From contig JAUVOA010000081.1 in NCBI GenBank assembly GCA_030599445.1, positions 1 to 6,867 of the forward strand: 6,867 bases of DNA, given 5' to 3'. The notes beneath the pieces are model-generated. The model saw nothing but the letters and a program-made list of their open reading frames with translations, ran no database searches and was not told the origin of the DNA. Source of the stretch: Atribacterota bacterium (GTDB lineage: Bacteria; Atribacterota; Phoenicimicrobiia; Phoenicimicrobiales; Phoenicimicrobiaceae). Each line of letters starts with the position of its first letter. Position 1 is the first letter of the stretch. Both the position numbers and the translations under genes were made by a program. Of the stretch, positions 4,881-6,867 are shown in pieces.

Positions 4881-6202
4881 TCAATTAGTTCTCCATATAA
4901 AGTCCAGGGACTTGACTTTATAATTTTAACTTTAACTAATTGCCCTAACAAATTTCGTTTGCTGATGAAAACCACGGTTTTATTTGTTCTTGTTCGTCCG
5001 GAAAATTGATTTTCAATATGCTTTTTAGACTTTTTATCCACCAGGACTTCAAATATTTCTCCTTCGAGCTTTTTATTAATTTTAGCCGATATTTTCTTTT
5101 GTAAATCGATAAGTTTCCATAATCTTTCTTTTTTAAGCTGTAAAGGAACCTGTTCGGGTAATAGTGAAGCAATAGCATTTTCCCTATCGGAATAAATAAA
5201 AGTATATGCTTCATCGAATTCTATTTCTTTAAAAGTTCTTAAGGTATCCATAAAGTCATCTTCGGTTTCTCCGGGAAACCCAACCATTACATCTGTAGAA
5301 ATTGCAATATTGTCAATATTATTTCGAATTTCTTTTATTATACTCTTATAATAATCGATATCATAATTTCTATTCATCATCTTAATTATTTTGCTTGAAC
5401 CGGATTGGATAGGTAAATGGATATGATTGCAGACTTTATGGCAGTTTTTTATTGTCTTTATCAAATCGAAGGAGAAATCTTTGGGATGAGAAGTTGTGAA
5501 TCTTATTCTTTCTATACCCTTAATATCATTTAATAATTCTAATAATTTAGAAAAATTAGCAGGTTGAGAAAGGTCATTACCATAGGAATTAACATTTTGG
5601 CCTAATAAATATATTTCTTTATATCTATTTTTAGCTAAATTTTTAACTTCTGATAATATTTCAGAAACCCCCCTGCTCTGCTCAGGGCCTCTCGTGTAGG
5701 GGACGACACAATAAGAACAATAATTATTACACCCTCTCATTATTTGAATCCAGGCGGATATTTTACTTTCTCTTTTAACCGGAAGGTGATTCAAGCTAAA
5801 TTTAGGCACATCCCCGCAAGAAATATATTTTGTATTGCCATATTTTACAGTATTAATAATTTCTTCTAAATTATTTACTTGAGAAGGGTTAAATATAAAA
5901 TCAACATATGGTACTCTTTCAAATATATTTTCCTTTTCCTTTTGAGCCATACATCCACATATACCTAAAATTACATCAGAATTATTTTCTTTTATTTTTT
6001 TTATCTTCCCAATTAAGCTGTAAATTTTTTGTTCAACTTTAGCTCTCACACAACAAGTATTTAATAAAATTAAGTTAGATTCAAATATATCTTCTGTGAG
6101 CAAATAACCTAATTTTACTAATTGACCAGCAATATATTCTGAATCATTGACATTCATCTGGCATCCGAAGGTTCGAATGAATGCTTTTGGTTTATATATC
6201 AT
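4877..6202 (-). CDS. miaB: tRNA-2-methylthio-N6-dimethylallyladenosine synthase MiaB
   Basis: This radical-SAM methylthiotransferase converts i6A37 to ms2i6A37 in tRNA, the step after MiaA. At 441 residues it has the usual length with all three domains. The N-terminal MTTase domain has the auxiliary [4Fe-4S] ligands Cys14 (TFGCQMNVNDSE), Cys50 (NTCCVR) and Cys84 (GCMAQ). The radical-SAM core has RGCNNYCSYCVVPYTRGPE at 156-174 with the CxxxCxxC cluster Cys158, Cys162 and Cys165. A C-terminal TRAM domain (about 377-441) binds tRNA. The ATG at 6202 follows AAGGAAG by about 7 nt. It lies downstream of rny, as in many Firmicutes, with a terminator (6280-6241) between them, and overlaps miaA by 4 nt. 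MtaB or RimO are less likely, given the NTCCVR motif and the miaA partner. Confidence 0.97.
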   Translation of the reverse strand: MIYKPKAFIRTFGCQMNVNDSEYIAGQLVKLGYLLTEDIFESNLILLNTCCVRAKVEQKIYSLIGKIKKIKENNSDVILGICGCMAQKEKENIFERVPYVDFIFNPSQVNNLEEIINTVKYGNTKYISCGDVPKFSLNHLPVKRESKISAWIQIMRGCNNYCSYCVVPYTRGPEQSRGVSEILSEVKNLAKNRYKEIYLLGQNVNSYGNDLSQPANFSKLLELLNDIKGIERIRFTTSHPKDFSFDLIKTIKNCHKVCNHIHLPIQSGSSKIIKMMNRNYDIDYYKSIIKEIRNNIDNIAISTDVMVGFPGETEDDFMDTLRTFKEIEFDEAYTFIYSDRENAIASLLPEQVPLQLKKERLWKLIDLQKKISAKINKKLEGEIFEVLVDKKSKKHIENQFSGRTRTNKTVVFISKRNLLGQLVKVKIIKSSPWTLYGELIE

Positions 6203-6240
6203 TATCCATCTTCCTTTAATAAATATAAGAGTTTAATTAC

Positions 6241-6280
6241 AAAAAAATAAATTGCAGATTTTTTTGTTCTTTCTGCAATT
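6241..6280 (-). terminator. Intrinsic terminator between rny and miaB
   Basis: Read on the minus strand, AATTGCAGA (6280-6272) and TCTGCAATT (6258-6250) form a 9-bp stem with a 13-nt loop, followed by TATTTTTTT (down to 6241). It lies only 38 bp before the miaB start. It should therefore end transcripts from rny, or act as a leaky attenuator letting some read into miaB. No clear promoter fits in the remaining gap. Confidence 0.6.
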
Positions 6281-6319
6281 ATAAAAAGAGAAAAATATTA
6301 TTTTTCTTAAAATATATTT

Positions 6320-6391
6320 TGTCATTCCCGAGGATGCGGGAATTTAATTTTTGTTTTTTACTCCTGGATTCCCACTTTCGTGAGAATGACA
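6320..6391. repeat. Dispersed inverted repeat (GTCATTCCCG type)
   Basis: TGTCATTCCCG...GCGGGAAT at the left pairs with GGATTCCCACTTTCGTGAG and AATGACA at the right, giving a long imperfect stem bounded by TGTCATTC and GAATGACA. I recall this as a common short palindromic repeat family in bacterial genomes. A further partial end, GGAATGACAG, lies just beyond at about 6405-6414, suggesting a second, degraded copy. Confidence 0.65.
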
Positions 6392-6449
6392 GAAGAAGAG
6401 AATTGGAATGACAGATACTATATTGCATTACATCGTGCCTGATAAAGAC

Positions 6450-6469
6450 GGGGCGGATAAATCCGCCCC
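6450..6469. repeat. Palindromic repeat, GGGGCGGAT / ATCCGCCCC
   Basis: Perfect 9-bp arms (6450-6458 and 6461-6469) are separated by AA, a GC-rich island in AT-rich DNA. It resembles a dispersed palindromic repeat I know from several genomes (GGGCGGAT-AAATCCGCCC). There is no T tract, so it is not an obvious terminator. Confidence 0.65.
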
Positions 6470-6570
6470 CTACACCAGAAAATATATATTCTGCGAAAAT
6501 AATTTTGTATTTTCGTATTTCTTTTTCTTGGCTATATTCTCGATACTAATAAGACTAATCTTCTATACTG

Positions 6571-6606
6571 GGATTGCTTCGGTCGTTTCGCTCCCTCGCA
6601 ATGACA
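6571..6606. repeat. Dispersed repeat of the GGATTGCTTCGG...CGCAATGACA type
   Basis: The segment begins GGATTGCTTCGGTCGTTTCG and ends CTCGCAATGACA, with ATTGC and GCAAT as inverted ends and interrupted complementarity inside. It closely resembles a widespread bacterial repeat (GTCATTGCGAGGAGCGAAGC and onward on the other strand). It is a third family in the same 500-bp gap. Confidence 0.6.
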
Positions 6607-6672
6607 TTTCCGTTTTTCATTCTGACTTTTATTTTTTGTCTTCTTATTTCTGTCTTATTTTTTCCTAACTAT

Positions 6673-6698
6673 ACGCTAAACGCTGTACGCTCCACGCT
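6673..6698. repeat. Short tandem repeat, four ACGCT cores with 7-bp period
   Basis: ACGCT occurs at 6673, 6680, 6687 and 6694, exactly 7 bp apart, with variable dinucleotides (AA, GT, CC) between. It ends 7 bp beyond the rny stop codon. Four exact cores at constant spacing are unlikely by chance; the function is unknown. Confidence 0.6.
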
Positions 6699-6705
6699 AA
6701 TTTAT

Positions 6706-6867
6706 CTATTTTGCATATTCTACTGAGCGGGTTTCTCTTATAACCATTACTTTAATTTGACCAGGATAATCTATATTTTTTTCAACCTTTTTTGAAATAT
6801 CTCTTGATATCTTTTTTGCTGTATACTCATCTATTTCTTCCGGATTTACAATTATCCTTATTTCTCT
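6706..6867 (-). CDS. rny: Ribonuclease Y, C-terminal 53 residues (partial)
   Basis: The frame enters from the right edge and ends at TAG (6708-6706). The residues REIRIIVNPEEIDEYTAKKI followed by a Ser/Lys-rich helix and IDYPGQIKVMVIRETRSVEY with a final AK are the characteristic tail of RNase Y, in which YPGQIKVTVIRETRAVEYAK is highly conserved. RNase Y is a membrane-anchored endoribonuclease with a KH and an HD domain that starts mRNA decay in Firmicutes and relatives. The anchor, KH and HD domains lie outside the window. Its place just before miaB on the same strand matches the rny-(ymdB)-miaB order of many Firmicutes; here ymdB is absent from the gap. Confidence 0.93.
   Translation of the reverse strand, partial: REIRIIVNPEEIDEYTAKKISRDISKKVEKNIDYPGQIKVMVIRETRSVEYAK

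Noticed and set aside
4945..5214. Minus-strand frame of 89 codons within miaB
   Set aside because: It is an alternative frame of the miaB coding strand, whose correct frame gives a complete TRAM domain.
6408..6668. Plus-strand frame of 86 codons between miaB and rny
   Set aside because: It is built across three dispersed repeats and has no ribosome site; the peptide is an artefact of the repeats.
6320..6698. CRISPR array
   Set aside because: The repeats are different families with no constant unit or spacer length, and no cas gene is present.

Overview
The window reads almost entirely on the minus strand. It joins two unlike parts: a transport operon at the left (1-2115) and a conserved RNA-metabolism cluster at the right (3918-6867). 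Between them lies about 1.8 kb of AT-rich DNA carrying regulatory RNA structures and mobile-element debris. The low G+C of the right half, strong AGGAGG ribosome sites, an rny-miaB-miaA gene order, a TRAP-like transporter and a cyclic-di-GMP-I type riboswitch suggest an anaerobic, Firmicutes-like bacterium. The number of short palindromic repeat families also fits lineages such as Atribacterota. The lineage is an inference and is not settled by this sequence.

Right part, in transcription order on the minus strand: the last 53 codons of RNase Y (rny, stop at 6706); about 500 bp of repeats with an intrinsic terminator; miaB (tRNA methylthiotransferase); and miaA (tRNA dimethylallyltransferase). 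miaB and miaA overlap by ATGA and together make ms2i6A37. The last codons of miaA are formed by a short palindromic repeat.

Middle part: downstream of miaA is a promoter-like site, then a good match to a c-di-GMP class I (GEMM) aptamer at about 3690-3609. It overlaps a terminator at 3618-3566, so it looks like an on-switch. The gene it should control appears broken: a 64-codon frame with a good ribosome site but a TTG start, and a hydrophobic segment in a shifted frame. Next comes a 274-bp element with 29-bp inverted ends. It holds an internally deleted IS200-like (RAYT/REP-type) transposase pseudogene. Further on are about 350 bp of AT-rich DNA and a small unrecognised gene (2388-2612) lying between two inverted repeats.

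Left part: an exported DUF6305-like protein, a 428-residue TRAP/DctM-like permease and the start of a small membrane protein form an operon. No canonical DctP or DctQ is visible. Its leader has a strong terminator hairpin that can pair alternatively with upstream sequence. A plus-strand promoter/terminator pair in the same stretch may mark a small RNA of about 95 nt.
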